A stretch of 64,000 nucleotides of DNA, from contig CAZQTW010000012.1 in NCBI GenBank assembly GCA_964596165.1, positions 1 to 64,000 on the forward strand, read 5' to 3'. This document shows positions 44,540 to 54,458 of this stretch, piece after piece. Under the pieces are notes generated by a model, which saw only the letters and a list, made by a program, of their open reading frames with translations, did not search any database and was not told the origin of the DNA. The position numbers and the translations under genes were made by a program. How positions within the stretch are numbered: position 1 is the stretch's first letter; each line of letters opens with the position of its first letter. Source of the DNA: CAYUQT01 sp964596165 (lineage in GTDB: Bacteria > Planctomycetota > Phycisphaerae > UBA1845 > JAFGLZ01).

Positions 44540-45814
44540 TCACGCCTTCTGGAAATCCGGAAACGCGACTGGTTTGCCGCCGGCTTCGATGGAGGCCGCG
44601 CTGAGCGGAGTGATACTGCTCCAGGCGACGGCGTCGTAAACGTCAATCGGGGGCTTTTCGCCTGATCGCAGGCTTTCCAGAAATGCGCGCGTAACGAAGT
44701 AGTCGGCGCCGCCGTGGCCACTGCCGGTCCCCTCTTGGCCCCACTTCCTCCAGAGCGGATGCTGGTATTCTTTTTGGTGGTTCGCCACCGGCTCCCAGGC
44801 GTATTCCTTGGTTTTGCCCTCGATCCAGATTCGCTCGCCGTCAAACAAATACGCCCCCGTTGTTCCCTGGAGCATGAAGTGCGTTGTGCTTGGATGCGGT
44901 CTGGCCGAGGCGATGTCGAACCGGATTTCGATCAGAACGCCCTTCTCGGTCCGGATCACGGCGTTTGTCGTGTCGCCGGCGCGCCACTTGATCTTGGCGG
45001 CCGGGTGGTCCTTTCCGAACCGCTTCACGACGTAGCGCTCCATGCTCGTGGGCGGAGTCGTGTTCGCCGCAAGCGAGACAAACCGGTCGCCGCGATTGAT
45101 CCCCAGCCACTGACCGACCGGACCGATGGCATGCGTGGGATACCAGTTTCCGATCATGTCGCGGTGCAGCTCGCCGCGCCAGGTCAGCGAACCGTCGGGC
45201 TTGAAGCAGATGGAGCGACAATCGTGGATGTAGCCACACTCCGCATAGGTCAGGTCACCGAACAGGCCCTTCTGCACCATGTTCAGGATCATCATGCACG
45301 ACTCGTAATAACAGCAGTTCTCGCTGAGCATGTAGCTCCGGCCCGTTTCCTTGACTGCCTTGACGAGATCCCAACACTCCTGAAGGGTGACCGCCGCGGG
45401 GACCTCGCTCAGCACGTGCTTGCCGGCGCGAAGCGACGCAACGGACATTGCGGCGTGCAACGGGATAGGCGTCAGGACCATGACGGCATCGAGGTCGTCG
45501 CGCTTGAGCATCCGAAGGTAGTCCTCCGGACCGTTCGTATAGGTCTCCGGTCGTTTGCCGCGTGCCTTCCGGACCACGGCCGCCGCGCGATCGGCCGCAC
45601 CGGGGTCGATGTCGCACACGGCCGGCACTTGCGTGCCCTTATGCGAAAGCATGAGATTCATCAGGCCGGTGCCGCGGCTGCCCACACCGATGACACCCAG
45701 GCGAATGTCCTTGGCGCCAAGGCCCTCGGCGGCAATTGGCTGCGGAAGGACCAGCCCGGCCGCCGCGCCGGCCGTCAGCCCCAGAAACTCACGTCGATTG
45801 ATCCCGTGCGCCAT
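44540..45814 (-). CDS. TAT-exported Gfo/Idh/MocA-family oxidoreductase
   Basis: A 424-residue NAD(P)-dependent oxidoreductase. The N-terminus holds a twin-arginine signal (INRREFLGLTAGAAAGLVLP), so it is probably exported folded with cofactor. The Rossmann domain follows (IRLGVIGVGSRGTGLMNLML), then VLTPIPLHAAMSVASLRAGK, HVLSEVPAAVTLQECWDLV (EVP in place of the common EKP, so the usual catalytic lysine is valine), and SENCCYYESCMMILNMV. Such proteins act on sugars. ATG 45814 has GGAG nine bases upstream. It starts 61 bases after the end of the large glycoside-hydrolase-like gene, so the two form an operon. Confidence 0.85.
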   Translation of the reverse strand: MAHGINRREFLGLTAGAAAGLVLPQPIAAEGLGAKDIRLGVIGVGSRGTGLMNLMLSHKGTQVPAVCDIDPGAADRAAAVVRKARGKRPETYTNGPEDYLRMLKRDDLDAVMVLTPIPLHAAMSVASLRAGKHVLSEVPAAVTLQECWDLVKAVKETGRSYMLSENCCYYESCMMILNMVQKGLFGDLTYAECGYIHDCRSICFKPDGSLTWRGELHRDMIGNWYPTHAIGPVGQWLGINRGDRFVSLAANTTPPTSMERYVVKRFGKDHPAAKIKWRAGDTTNAVIRTEKGVLIEIRFDIASARPHPSTTHFMLQGTTGAYLFDGERIWIEGKTKEYAWEPVANHQKEYQHPLWRKWGQEGTGSGHGGADYFVTRAFLESLRSGEKPPIDVYDAVAWSSITPLSAASIEAGGKPVAFPDFQKA

Positions 45815-45875
45815 GGTTGTTATCTCCACCGTCAGGCCGTTCGGGACGTCCCTGCCTTCCCGTTCGAAGCATGAA

Positions 45876-48800
45876 CTACCGGCGTCCATGTGTCAAGGTT
45901 GCCGCGACCTGTTCCGCCGCCGGAATAGCGTCCTCCCGCTCGGAAATCAGGATGAGACCGAGCGCCCGATGGTCATCCGCATTCACGTCCAGACGCCCCC
46001 TCTGCAAGTCCAACGGAACCGCCTCCAGCGCGGTGAATACCCCGTTGACGATCTGGCCGACCGTGGCCACCGGGTGGGCCCAAGTTCGTCGAGTTACGAG
46101 CGCCAAGGTCCCCGTCTCGTTGGGCATGAGCAGGAGTCTCGATGAATCCGCCACGTCGCGACCATCCATCGCGATCAGGATTGCATCAGCCCTGGCATCC
46201 AGCAAAACCTGGCGACCTCGTTGGACCGGTCCTTGGGCCTCGATCATGGTCAAGCGGTTCTCCCGGTCGATCATGGCCAGTCCGCAACCCAGCTTGGCCA
46301 TAGGAAGCGAGAGAGGTTCCGTCCCCGCCTTCAGCGTGATCGTCCGTGGCTCACCATGATTGACCATGTTGTAGACCGTGGCGCCGTCCTCGGTTGGCGT
46401 GGCAAAGGCATGAAGATCGGGATGCTCCGGTTCGATAGGCAGATGCCGAACGCCGGCGTAGCTCAGGAAGTCCAACAGGCAGGTCTGAACCCCTCGCCGA
46501 TCGCCCAGTTCCACCGGGTACGGCACGAAGAAGACACGCCCCTTGCCCACATTTGCCCGTTGAATCGGACCGGATGGCTGCTCATCAAACGGCGAAACAT
46601 GCTTCTCCAGCGTGAGCCCCAGCTCGGTCAAGCGGGCCTGCTTGACCGGCTGCCGACGATCGTCAAACGATACGTCGCCCGACAGGTAGAGGGTTCCGCC
46701 CGCTTCGACGATGCGTTTGACCGCCGCGAACGTCGCGTCATCGGGGCAGTACGGCATGGGCCAGATCAGGACCGGACCGCCTGAGGGCATACTCGCGGAC
46801 ACGACACCCGCAACCAGATCCTTTTCTCGCAGGACGCCGAATCCGATTCGAAGGCCGAGCAAGACGTCGATCGTCTGATCGATCGCCCTCTGAATGTCAT
46901 TCCATCGGGGTCCCAATCGGTGAGCATCCGGCAAAACCAGCCAGACCGTGGGCGGCTCGTACCGTGGCTGTATGAATCGCGCCATCAGCGTGAAGTTGCG
47001 ATAGGCTTGCAGGACCGGCTTGGGCAGTTCGTCGGAGCGGACCATTCCCCACGGGAATATGCAGTCGGGCATGTCGCGCCAGCACCAGCTCGCGGTGAAC
47101 GATCCGCCAAGCCCGAAGACGTAATGGTTTGTCGCAAGGTAGCGACGAATGGATTCGGGTGAGGCCTCTCCGGTGCCGCCGCCCACTCGAAGGTCGTGGG
47201 CCTCGCGGGCGCCGAATTCGCCGAGCGTCAGCGTCTTGCCGACCGCCCGGCGGTCGATGAGCTTGAAGTCGGACGGAAAGGCCCTCAGCGGTCTGTAGCA
47301 GTGCATGTTGGCGAAGTCGAGCGGATCGGCGCCGAGAACCTTGTCGGCACTGCGATTGCCCTCGAGAAACCCCAGCGTCACAAGGGCGTCCGAATCGGCC
47401 TTATGCACCGCCTCGGCGTTCGCCTTGAGCCACCGATTGAGGATGTGGACGCGGAACTGCTCCACGTCGACCGCCTTCAGATCCGTCCAACTCGTGCCGG
47501 TCGCATGAGGCTTGAGTATCGACGGATCGCCCGGCGAAAGGCCCCACCGGTCCGCGGCGGCCTCGATGCCGCCGTGGCGCTCGATGAGAAACCGCTTCCA
47601 TTCGGCCGCCACGTGGGGCCGTTCAGGAAGGCCGATGCTTGGTTCGTTCTGGATGTCGTACATGATGCCCGGCACGTCCTTGTACCGCTCGGCCCAGAAG
47701 GCGTTCCACTTGGCCTGAGCAGCGAGTTGTTCGTCGGACAGCTCGACGGGCATCCAGTCGTGCAGCGTGAGGAAGAGTACCACGCCGTACTTCTGGGCCA
47801 GTTGCACGATGGCGTCGGTCTGCCTCAGGACCTTCTCAGGAATCGGCCCAGCCAGCGACATCGCGTCGTTGCGGTGCATGACGGCCGAGAAATGCAGGAC
47901 CCGCCACAAGGTCATCCCATGGTCGCGCATGCCGGCAAAATCATCCCGCCAGACAAGCGGATTCTCGTATTCCGACAGCCACATGCGGCCGGTCTGGTTG
48001 GTGCCCGTGAGAAATGTCGGCCGGTCGTTGATGCGGAAGTAGTTGTCGCGAAGTGAAACTTTTGGTCCTGCCCGAACGACGGCGTCATTCCAGACACAGA
48101 ATCCGTTGTCGAGTTCATCCTCACAGTACGGCAGCTTCAGCGTCGCCCGAACGCGATAGAAGTCCTTGTCGAACTGTTTCGGCGCCCACGTAACCTCGAC
48201 GAGGCGCGATTGGCCGTTGTCGGGCGGGAGCTCGATTGTCCGCGTGTGGACGACCTGATCCTCAATGGCGAGCCGCAACTCACCGGTCTGGGGCGTCCGA
48301 CCACGGTTGGCCAGACAGACGCTGATCTTGACGGGTTCGCCCTGGCGGTAGCAGGCCAGGTCGGTCGTCAGGCCGTACAGGTAGACCTTGTCGACGAGGC
48401 GTCGCGCCAACGACACGACATAATCCGTCGGCAGCCCCTCCGGCGAAAGCAGATCGCGGTTGGTGGCGCCGAAGAAGGCCCAACTGCTTCCGGCGTAGGG
48501 TTCGGCGAAGTGATGCGCCAGGCCGCCCAGCGGTCCGCGCGGCCGACCCAGCCGGTCGAACGTACGGCCAAGAGGAACGAATCGAAGGTGGGCCTTCGCC
48601 GAAACCGGACCACCCGTTGGATCGGTGATGCAGGCGGCCCAACCGGTCAGCAGGCCGTCGATGTGTCGCCCGCCGATCTCGGCCCGGGTTACTCGCTCGA
48701 GGGCATAGGACGGATCGAACATCCCGATCTGCATCTTATTGAACGTCATCGCATCGCCCGGCTTGCCGAATCGCGTGTTGATCCGGGCATCCGGTATCTG

Positions 48801-49775
48801 TCCGGCCTTGATCTCGGCGGCGGTGGCCACGGTCCCGAGAGGCTTCCATCCATCCGACGTGTATTCCACGGGCTGATCGAATGCGTAGCCGCCCAGTGTC
48901 CACAGCGACCCGCCGGACTGGAGGAATTGGAGTACGGCGTCTTTGGCCCGAACGGGGAACCGTTCGCTCTGCGGCAGGATTAGTAGATCGAAGTTCGATC
49001 GGTTCAGCCGCTGGGCATCGGCGAGGTCACCGGCGCGGAGCACTGTGACGCCGAATCCGGCACTGCGAAGCGTCGAGCACATCCGGTTCAGAGCGGCCGT
49101 CGGTCCGCCCAGGGCAGGTTCATCCAGGATCGCGATGCGGCCGAGCCGACCCGGCTCGACCTGGAAGGGTTCGGTGACGGGCATCGCCACGAGGCCGGGG
49201 CCCTTCCGCAGACTCCAGGCCACGTCATCCGCGCTGATTTCGATCGGGGCGAAATTGAAACCCAACAGCATAGCCTTGGCGGCCAGGATATCCGGTTTCT
49301 TGTCGCCGCGTGGATCGTAGGTGAATCGGCCCAACGGGACTTCAATGCGCGTCCACTCCGTTGGCCAGTCCGAGGGGTCACGCCCGTCGAGCGTGACCCT
49401 CGCAACGTGCCCATCGCCGTCGGGTTCATTGAGCCAGATGTGCATGGCCGTTCCGGGCGAGGCCTTGTGAACGCGAACCCACAATGCAACGGCCACGGCA
49501 TCCGGTGGAACGGTGATTTCGTGGCGGAGATTTCCCCATTGGTTGCCGGCAAAGGCGATCCGCATTGCGGCCGGGGGGCTGTGATAGTCCGTCGTATCCG
49601 CTCGAAACGAGATGTCCTTGCCACCGTCCGCATTGATCGCCCAGCCGGAGACATCATGGATGGGGTCAATAACCGACGTCTGATGCCCGACCGGACCGGA
49701 CGCTGCCGTCGACTGAGCGGTGATCCAGACGGTAATGAGGAAACGGAGAAGTCCGTCGTTGATGAGCGAGAGCAT
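45876..49775 (-). CDS. Very large secreted glycoside-hydrolase-like protein (GH5/GH42-type barrel)
   Basis: A 1299-residue protein with an N-terminal signal (RFLITVWITAQSTAASG). Residues 45-190 form a beta-sandwich like a carbohydrate-binding module. Residues 210-440 hold a glutamine-amidotransferase-like or ThuA-like domain (LLILPQSERFPVRAKDAVLQ). A beta linker (490-590) leads into the TIM barrel (595-920): GTNQTGRMWLSEYENPLVW, acid/base Glu 711 in MYDIQNEP, and nucleophile Glu 853 in LTLGEFG, 142 residues apart as expected for barrel strands 4 and 7. A second Rossmann-like domain and a beta end follow. It probably cleaves a beta-linked polysaccharide. The 286-base region upstream has an AT-rich box near 49855 but no clear promoter. 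Confidence 0.75.
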   Translation of the reverse strand: MLSLINDGLLRFLITVWITAQSTAASGPVGHQTSVIDPIHDVSGWAINADGGKDISFRADTTDYHSPPAAMRIAFAGNQWGNLRHEITVPPDAVAVALWVRVHKASPGTAMHIWLNEPDGDGHVARVTLDGRDPSDWPTEWTRIEVPLGRFTYDPRGDKKPDILAAKAMLLGFNFAPIEISADDVAWSLRKGPGLVAMPVTEPFQVEPGRLGRIAILDEPALGGPTAALNRMCSTLRSAGFGVTVLRAGDLADAQRLNRSNFDLLILPQSERFPVRAKDAVLQFLQSGGSLWTLGGYAFDQPVEYTSDGWKPLGTVATAAEIKAGQIPDARINTRFGKPGDAMTFNKMQIGMFDPSYALERVTRAEIGGRHIDGLLTGWAACITDPTGGPVSAKAHLRFVPLGRTFDRLGRPRGPLGGLAHHFAEPYAGSSWAFFGATNRDLLSPEGLPTDYVVSLARRLVDKVYLYGLTTDLACYRQGEPVKISVCLANRGRTPQTGELRLAIEDQVVHTRTIELPPDNGQSRLVEVTWAPKQFDKDFYRVRATLKLPYCEDELDNGFCVWNDAVVRAGPKVSLRDNYFRINDRPTFLTGTNQTGRMWLSEYENPLVWRDDFAGMRDHGMTLWRVLHFSAVMHRNDAMSLAGPIPEKVLRQTDAIVQLAQKYGVVLFLTLHDWMPVELSDEQLAAQAKWNAFWAERYKDVPGIMYDIQNEPSIGLPERPHVAAEWKRFLIERHGGIEAAADRWGLSPGDPSILKPHATGTSWTDLKAVDVEQFRVHILNRWLKANAEAVHKADSDALVTLGFLEGNRSADKVLGADPLDFANMHCYRPLRAFPSDFKLIDRRAVGKTLTLGEFGAREAHDLRVGGGTGEASPESIRRYLATNHYVFGLGGSFTASWCWRDMPDCIFPWGMVRSDELPKPVLQAYRNFTLMARFIQPRYEPPTVWLVLPDAHRLGPRWNDIQRAIDQTIDVLLGLRIGFGVLREKDLVAGVVSASMPSGGPVLIWPMPYCPDDATFAAVKRIVEAGGTLYLSGDVSFDDRRQPVKQARLTELGLTLEKHVSPFDEQPSGPIQRANVGKGRVFFVPYPVELGDRRGVQTCLLDFLSYAGVRHLPIEPEHPDLHAFATPTEDGATVYNMVNHGEPRTITLKAGTEPLSLPMAKLGCGLAMIDRENRLTMIEAQGPVQRGRQVLLDARADAILIAMDGRDVADSSRLLLMPNETGTLALVTRRTWAHPVATVGQIVNGVFTALEAVPLDLQRGRLDVNADDHRALGLILISEREDAIPAAEQVAATLTHGRR

Positions 49776-50061
49776 GCTGGTGTCTCCACCGGTAACCCGG
49801 AAGCGAGGTCTTTGGCTATCCCCGACCTCCCTGATCTCATAGGAACCGTGGTCGCTATACTATAGTGGGCTCGTCGGATGGCAATGGCTGAAGCAATAGG
49901 TTGACTTGCGGGGGAGTCTGCACGGATAGCTGCGCATCTTCCATCGCGTGGATGTTTACTTACCGGACTCAAAGGGCCGGTTCCCCAGAGGACAGGAAAT
50001 GGCGCGTGCTGTATGATCCCCTTGTTTGGTTGATCGTCCGTAGGACCAGAGGAGTCCAGGC

Positions 50062-50418
50062 ATGCCGGTGTTCAAGAAGCCGAAACCAATCCATCACGGA
50101 AAGGACAATCCCGTCGAGAAGCACTTTCACGATCATGACGAAACATGGGTCATTCTGGGCGGGGAGGCCAAGGCATTCATGATCGACCGAGAGGGCTACC
50201 GGTCGGAATTTGTCCTGCAGGCCGGGGACATTTGGATGATTGAGGCCGGCGTCGAGCATGGCCTTGATGCGGTCGATGACGCCGGCGTCGATCTCTTTGC
50301 ATTCGCCGGCACGATCCCCGAGGGGGCACACCGGCCCGGCCACTACCACATGGAAGACGAGAACTACATGCCGACACTTCAGGTTATCAAGAAGCCGATC
50401 AACCGCTACCGGAAATAG
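50062..50418 (+). CDS. Single-domain cupin protein
   Basis: A 118-residue protein made of one cupin fold. Metal ligands of motif 1 are seen in EKHFHDHDETWVILGGEAKAF (His, His, Glu) and of motif 2 in LQAGDIWMIEAGVEHGLDAV (His). The second half ends GHYHMEDENYMP. Small cupins of this type act as sugar isomerases, dioxygenases or binding modules, so the reaction cannot be named. A ModF-like ABC ATPase starts 86 bases later on the same strand; no functional link is proven. Confidence 0.75.
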   Translation: MPVFKKPKPIHHGKDNPVEKHFHDHDETWVILGGEAKAFMIDREGYRSEFVLQAGDIWMIEAGVEHGLDAVDDAGVDLFAFAGTIPEGAHRPGHYHMEDENYMPTLQVIKKPINRYRK

Positions 50419-50503
50419 AACCCATGTACCCCGCCCTCCCGACCACCGATGTGCCGACCAGATCGGCTTGGAGTCGGGGGCGGCACGTCCGAGTCGATGC
50501 CCC

Positions 50504-52015
50504 ATGAGCAGGCCCGCCAAACACCAATCCCCTTTGATTGAATTCCGAGACGTCACGATTCGTCTCGGCGACCGACTTCTGTTTGAACACACACACTGGG
50601 CCATGGGCGCGGGTGAACAGTGGGCAATCGCCGGCCCCAACGGATCGGGCAAATCGACGCTGGTCAAGGCGATCTGCGGCCAATTGCCTGTGGTCGAAGG
50701 CGAGATCGTCTATCGTCTGACACGCGGAGGAACGACCTACGCGGACGAATCGCCCGAACGACTGATTGCATGCGTCTCCATCGAGTCGCACAGGGAACTG
50801 GTCGCCCGCGCCATCGAGTACCATCAGGCCCGATGGTCACCGGTTGAGGACTCTCCCGGGCCGACCGCCCGCGACGTCATCGAGGAGTCAGCCGAGGATT
50901 CGCCATCGACAAGGTGCTCAGTCATCGCACGACGTATGGGTATCGAGTATCTTCTTGATCGTGAGATCCGCCGGCTGTCGAATGGCGAGGTCCGCAAGGT
51001 ACTCATCGCTCGGGCCCTCGCCCAGCGCCCACGACTTCTCGTCCTGGACAACCCCTTCGCGGGACTCGACACCGCCTCGCGAATCAAGCTGAAGAGGATT
51101 CTCAGCGAACTGATGCGAGACGGCATGCGAATCATCGTCGTCACGCAGCGGCCGGATGAGATCCCGCCACTTACGACGCATCTGCTTTATGTGGAAGGCA
51201 ACCGCGTCGCCGCGATGGGCCAGAAACGAACGCTGCTCGGTAGCGGCATCGGCGCTCGCCTCGAACACATCGAGCGACGACTTGTGCGCCGCGGGAGGAC
51301 TCCTCTTGGCGTTCAACGGCGCAAGCGGTCAACGGCACCTCCGGTACTGGTGCGGATTCACAATGCCCACGTGGTCTATGGCCCTGCCCGGATCCTCAAA
51401 GGCGTGGACTGGATCGTCAGAGGAGGCGAGAGGTGGGTACTCCTCGGACCCAACGGTTCAGGCAAGAGCACGCTGCTCAGTCTGATCCTTGGCGACAACC
51501 CGCAAGCCTACGCGAACGATATCGAGGTCTTCGGCATCCGTCGTGAGCCCGGGCATACGCTGTGGGAAGTCAAGCACCGAATCGGCTGGCTCTCGCCGGA
51601 ACTCCAGTATCACTATCCGGCGGAGATGGACAGTCTCCAGGTCGTGTGCTCCGGCTTCTTCGACTCGGTTGGCCTGTATCAGTCGTGCTCGGAACGCCAG
51701 TTGCGAAGCGCAAGGCGATGGATGCGAGGCCTGGGTATCCTGGATCTTGCGAACAGGTCGTTCGGCTCGCTCTCGGACGGGCAACAGCGGATGCTCCTGC
51801 TCGCTCGGGCGATGGTCAAGGACCCGCCGCTTCTGATCCTCGACGAACCTTGCCAGGGGTTGGACGGCGTTCATCGCCACACGGTCATCGAGGCAGTCGA
51901 TCATATCGCGAGGCAAACCGGGTGCTCGCTGATCTACGTGACGCACCATCCGGAGGAGAGGCCTCGGTGCATAACGCACACGCTGCGGCTGAGAAAGGGA
52001 CGAGTTGTTGGCTGA
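50504..52015 (+). CDS. Dual-domain ABC ATPase, ModF/PhrA-like
   Basis: A 503-residue soluble protein with two ABC ATPase modules and no membrane part. Module 1: Walker A GPNGSGKST, signature LSNGEVRKV, Walker B LLVLDNPFAGLD, in which Asn replaces the catalytic Glu. Module 2: GPNGSGKST, signature LSDGQQRM, Walker B LLILDEPCQGLD and switch His in VTHHPEE. The module-2 segment (VCSGFFDSVGLYQSCSERQL) fits ModF-type proteins found with molybdate systems. No mod genes are in the window. The Asn substitution predicts that only site 2 hydrolyses fast. ATG 50504 fits the family. Confidence 0.82.
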   Translation: MSRPAKHQSPLIEFRDVTIRLGDRLLFEHTHWAMGAGEQWAIAGPNGSGKSTLVKAICGQLPVVEGEIVYRLTRGGTTYADESPERLIACVSIESHRELVARAIEYHQARWSPVEDSPGPTARDVIEESAEDSPSTRCSVIARRMGIEYLLDREIRRLSNGEVRKVLIARALAQRPRLLVLDNPFAGLDTASRIKLKRILSELMRDGMRIIVVTQRPDEIPPLTTHLLYVEGNRVAAMGQKRTLLGSGIGARLEHIERRLVRRGRTPLGVQRRKRSTAPPVLVRIHNAHVVYGPARILKGVDWIVRGGERWVLLGPNGSGKSTLLSLILGDNPQAYANDIEVFGIRREPGHTLWEVKHRIGWLSPELQYHYPAEMDSLQVVCSGFFDSVGLYQSCSERQLRSARRWMRGLGILDLANRSFGSLSDGQQRMLLLARAMVKDPPLLILDEPCQGLDGVHRHTVIEAVDHIARQTGCSLIYVTHHPEERPRCITHTLRLRKGRVVG

Positions 52016-52104
52016 GCATCGCAGGCAGCTTCATCGCTTCCACGGCAAGACCCCCGAGGCGGGCGGATCCCACCCTGTCGCGGTCTCGTAGTTCCGTGTG
52101 CAAA

Positions 52105-53541
52105 TCACAGGCCACGGTTGAGTCGGCGAAGGATATCCCAGAATGCCCCCCGATGACCGGCGGCGATGGCGTCGGTCAGCACGGTGTTGTCGTTGTAATT
52201 GTAGCCGGCGATATCCTTGATCCTGGCCGGCAGGAAGAATCGCCGGTCGTCGCCGATGATGTCGGCGACCAGTCCGGAGGGGTCTTCACCCAACCCCTGT
52301 TCGATGTAAAAGATCGGGCGGAAGAACGAGTCGTTGTCCTCGACACAGCCGCGGATGTTGGGGTTGGCCGTTAGCGGACCCTGTGATCTGACGTTGTCGG
52401 CCAGTTGCGTCCGAGGATAGATCCGCACGCCGACCGCCGCGCCGGCCTGGTCAGGATTCACAGACTTCACGTAGTCGACCGTCTCAACGATAGACGCCTT
52501 GTCCTCGCCTGGCCCGCCGAAGAGCAGATCCAGCATGACCGTGATGCCCGCCCGGCGACACCCTTCGACCGCGTGACGGATGGCCTCGCGTCGGTAAGGC
52601 CGTCCCAGCGTCGCCAGCATGCGATCGCACGCATGGTCCACGCCGAAGTTGATCCCGACGCAGCCGGCGCGTCGCATCGCGCGCGCCAGCTCCGCGGAGA
52701 ACGGCTCCGCACTCGCATAGCAGTACCAGCGAAGCCGCTCGCCCAACCCCCGCGCCCCAATCTCCTTGCAGACAGCCAAGGCATGATCCGCCGGAATGTT
52801 GAACTCACTGTCACAGATGTGGAGGACGTCAACGCCCTGGCGGAGCAACGATTCGACTTCGTCGGCCACTTGGCCCGGGGCGCGAAGCCGCGATGCGTTG
52901 CCCTTGGACAACGGGTCCGCGCAATAGACGCATCGCGAGGGGCATCCCCGCTTCGTCTCGATGTTGCCCATGCCGCCGAGACTCAGATAGCGAGGATTGT
53001 CCACCGTGTCGCGGCTCGTGGTGAGGTCGAGCGCGCTTGCGTACCGAGGCGGATTGAGTATCACTCGACCGCCGAAGTTGCGATGCGCCAGCCCCGGCAG
53101 GCCCCGATACTCGGTGCCTGCGTCCAGGTGTCCAACCAGTCGCACAAACGCCTCTTCGCCGTCGCCGGCGATGGCCAAATCGGCACCGCACTGCTCCATG
53201 ACGCCGATAGGGAAGATGCTGACGCCGCAGCCGCCCAGTACCACCGGGGCAGACGTAGCAGTCTTGATCCGATCGACCAGTGAACGGAGCTGAGGCACGA
53301 ACCACGCACAGCTTGGCCAGAGACAGTCATCGGAGTTACGAAAGGTAACGCCGACGGCGATCGGTTCCGCCTCGCCTACCACCTTCTCGATATACGAGTC
53401 GTCCTCACAGAGCGACAGATCCACCAGTCGGACAACATAACCCGCTGCCTTCAGCGCGCCGCCGATATAATCCAACGCCAGCGGCGCCACGGGCGGTTTC
53501 ATTCGGTTGGAGTTGATCAGCACGACCGTCCGAGAAGGCAT
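52105..53541 (-). CDS. B12-binding radical SAM enzyme, not closely related to the triplet
   Basis: A 478-residue protein. The N-terminal half (1-190) is a cobalamin-binding-like domain (MKPPVAPLALDYIGGALKAA, VVLGGCGVSIFPIGVM, IAGDGEEAFVRL). The SAM motif is ETKRGCPSRCVYCADPLSKG (Cys at about 204, 208, 211), followed by LHICDSEFNIPADHALAVCK and GITVMLDLLFGGPGEDKASI. The C-terminus lacks the hydrophobic basic tail of the triplet. Substrate unknown. The amidotransferase gene ends 78 bases before its start on the same strand and may share a transcript. Confidence 0.85.
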   Translation of the reverse strand: MPSRTVVLINSNRMKPPVAPLALDYIGGALKAAGYVVRLVDLSLCEDDSYIEKVVGEAEPIAVGVTFRNSDDCLWPSCAWFVPQLRSLVDRIKTATSAPVVLGGCGVSIFPIGVMEQCGADLAIAGDGEEAFVRLVGHLDAGTEYRGLPGLAHRNFGGRVILNPPRYASALDLTTSRDTVDNPRYLSLGGMGNIETKRGCPSRCVYCADPLSKGNASRLRAPGQVADEVESLLRQGVDVLHICDSEFNIPADHALAVCKEIGARGLGERLRWYCYASAEPFSAELARAMRRAGCVGINFGVDHACDRMLATLGRPYRREAIRHAVEGCRRAGITVMLDLLFGGPGEDKASIVETVDYVKSVNPDQAGAAVGVRIYPRTQLADNVRSQGPLTANPNIRGCVEDNDSFFRPIFYIEQGLGEDPSGLVADIIGDDRRFFLPARIKDIAGYNYNDNTVLTDAIAAGHRGAFWDILRRLNRGL

Positions 53542-53619
53542 GTGTTACCTGCCAATCGCTTCTTGGGTAGCTCGCAATGCACCTTCAACATCACCACAAG
53601 CCGTCGCACGTACCGCCCC

Positions 53620-54330
53620 TCAAGAGCGATCACGGGCGATCCGGTAGAAGTTCTGGGCGATTCTCTCGGCTTGTCCGGCCAGCGAGGCCTCGCACTGTTC
53701 AAAGTGCTCTCTGATCCGGCGGACGGCCGTCTCGTCGAGGTCACCTCGTTCCTTGGGCGCGACCTCCATCCACAAATCGAGAAGTCGCCGGTCCAGTTCG
53801 ATGTGGAATTGGAGGCCATAGGCTCGTCGACCGACGCGAATCGCCTGGTTGGGCACCGGCGACGACGTGACAATCAACTCCCCCGATGTTGGAACATCGA
53901 ACGTGTCGGCGTGCCACTGGAACACCGGCATGTCCGTGTCGATCCCGTCGAAGAGCGGATCTCGCCGACCGGCCGGCGTAAGCTGCACATGACTCCAGGC
54001 GAACTCGGGCACCGGGCTGCGATAGACCCGGGCACCGGCCGCCTTGGCCAGCAGTTGAGCCCCCAGACACACCCCCATGACGGGGACGTCCTCGGCGATC
54101 GCCTGCCTCAGCAACATGTCTTCTTGTCGCAGGAAAGGATACTCGTCTTCTTCATAGGCGTTCATCGGCCCGCCCATGACCACGAGCGCGTCAATCCCGT
54201 CGAGCCGATCGGGCAGGGAATCGCCCTGTTCGACGTCGACCACCCGGACGTCAACGCCCCGGTCTTTGAGCAGCGGGGCAAAGAGCCCCGGCCCTTCGCA
54301 TGACACATGCACGATGACCACTGCATTCAC
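53620..54330 (-). CDS. Class I glutamine amidotransferase-like protein
   Basis: A 236-residue GATase1 domain. Catalytic triad: nucleophile Cys in VPVMGVCLGAQLLA, and His-x-Glu in YGLQFHIELD. It also has MGGPMNAYEEDEYPFL at the family's acyl pocket, as in GuaA-like gamma-glutamyl hydrolases with free-standing use. It may release ammonia for an unknown partner or cleave gamma-glutamyl bonds. Start: GTG 54330 preceded by GGGGTGA; the ATG next to it is out of frame. No synthetase partner lies beside it; the following gene is a radical SAM enzyme. Confidence 0.85.
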   Translation of the reverse strand: MNAVVIVHVSCEGPGLFAPLLKDRGVDVRVVDVEQGDSLPDRLDGIDALVVMGGPMNAYEEDEYPFLRQEDMLLRQAIAEDVPVMGVCLGAQLLAKAAGARVYRSPVPEFAWSHVQLTPAGRRDPLFDGIDTDMPVFQWHADTFDVPTSGELIVTSSPVPNQAIRVGRRAYGLQFHIELDRRLLDLWMEVAPKERGDLDETAVRRIREHFEQCEASLAGQAERIAQNFYRIARDRS

Positions 54331-54458
54331 GCTTTCACCCCAGGCCGTATCCAGATATCCATGCACACGCCCCGACCCGCGGACGAACGGCGCCGACGCA
54401 CGCAATCGTAGCGTATATACTACAGGCAGCCGGCCAACGCCAGGCGAGCGAAACGCAG

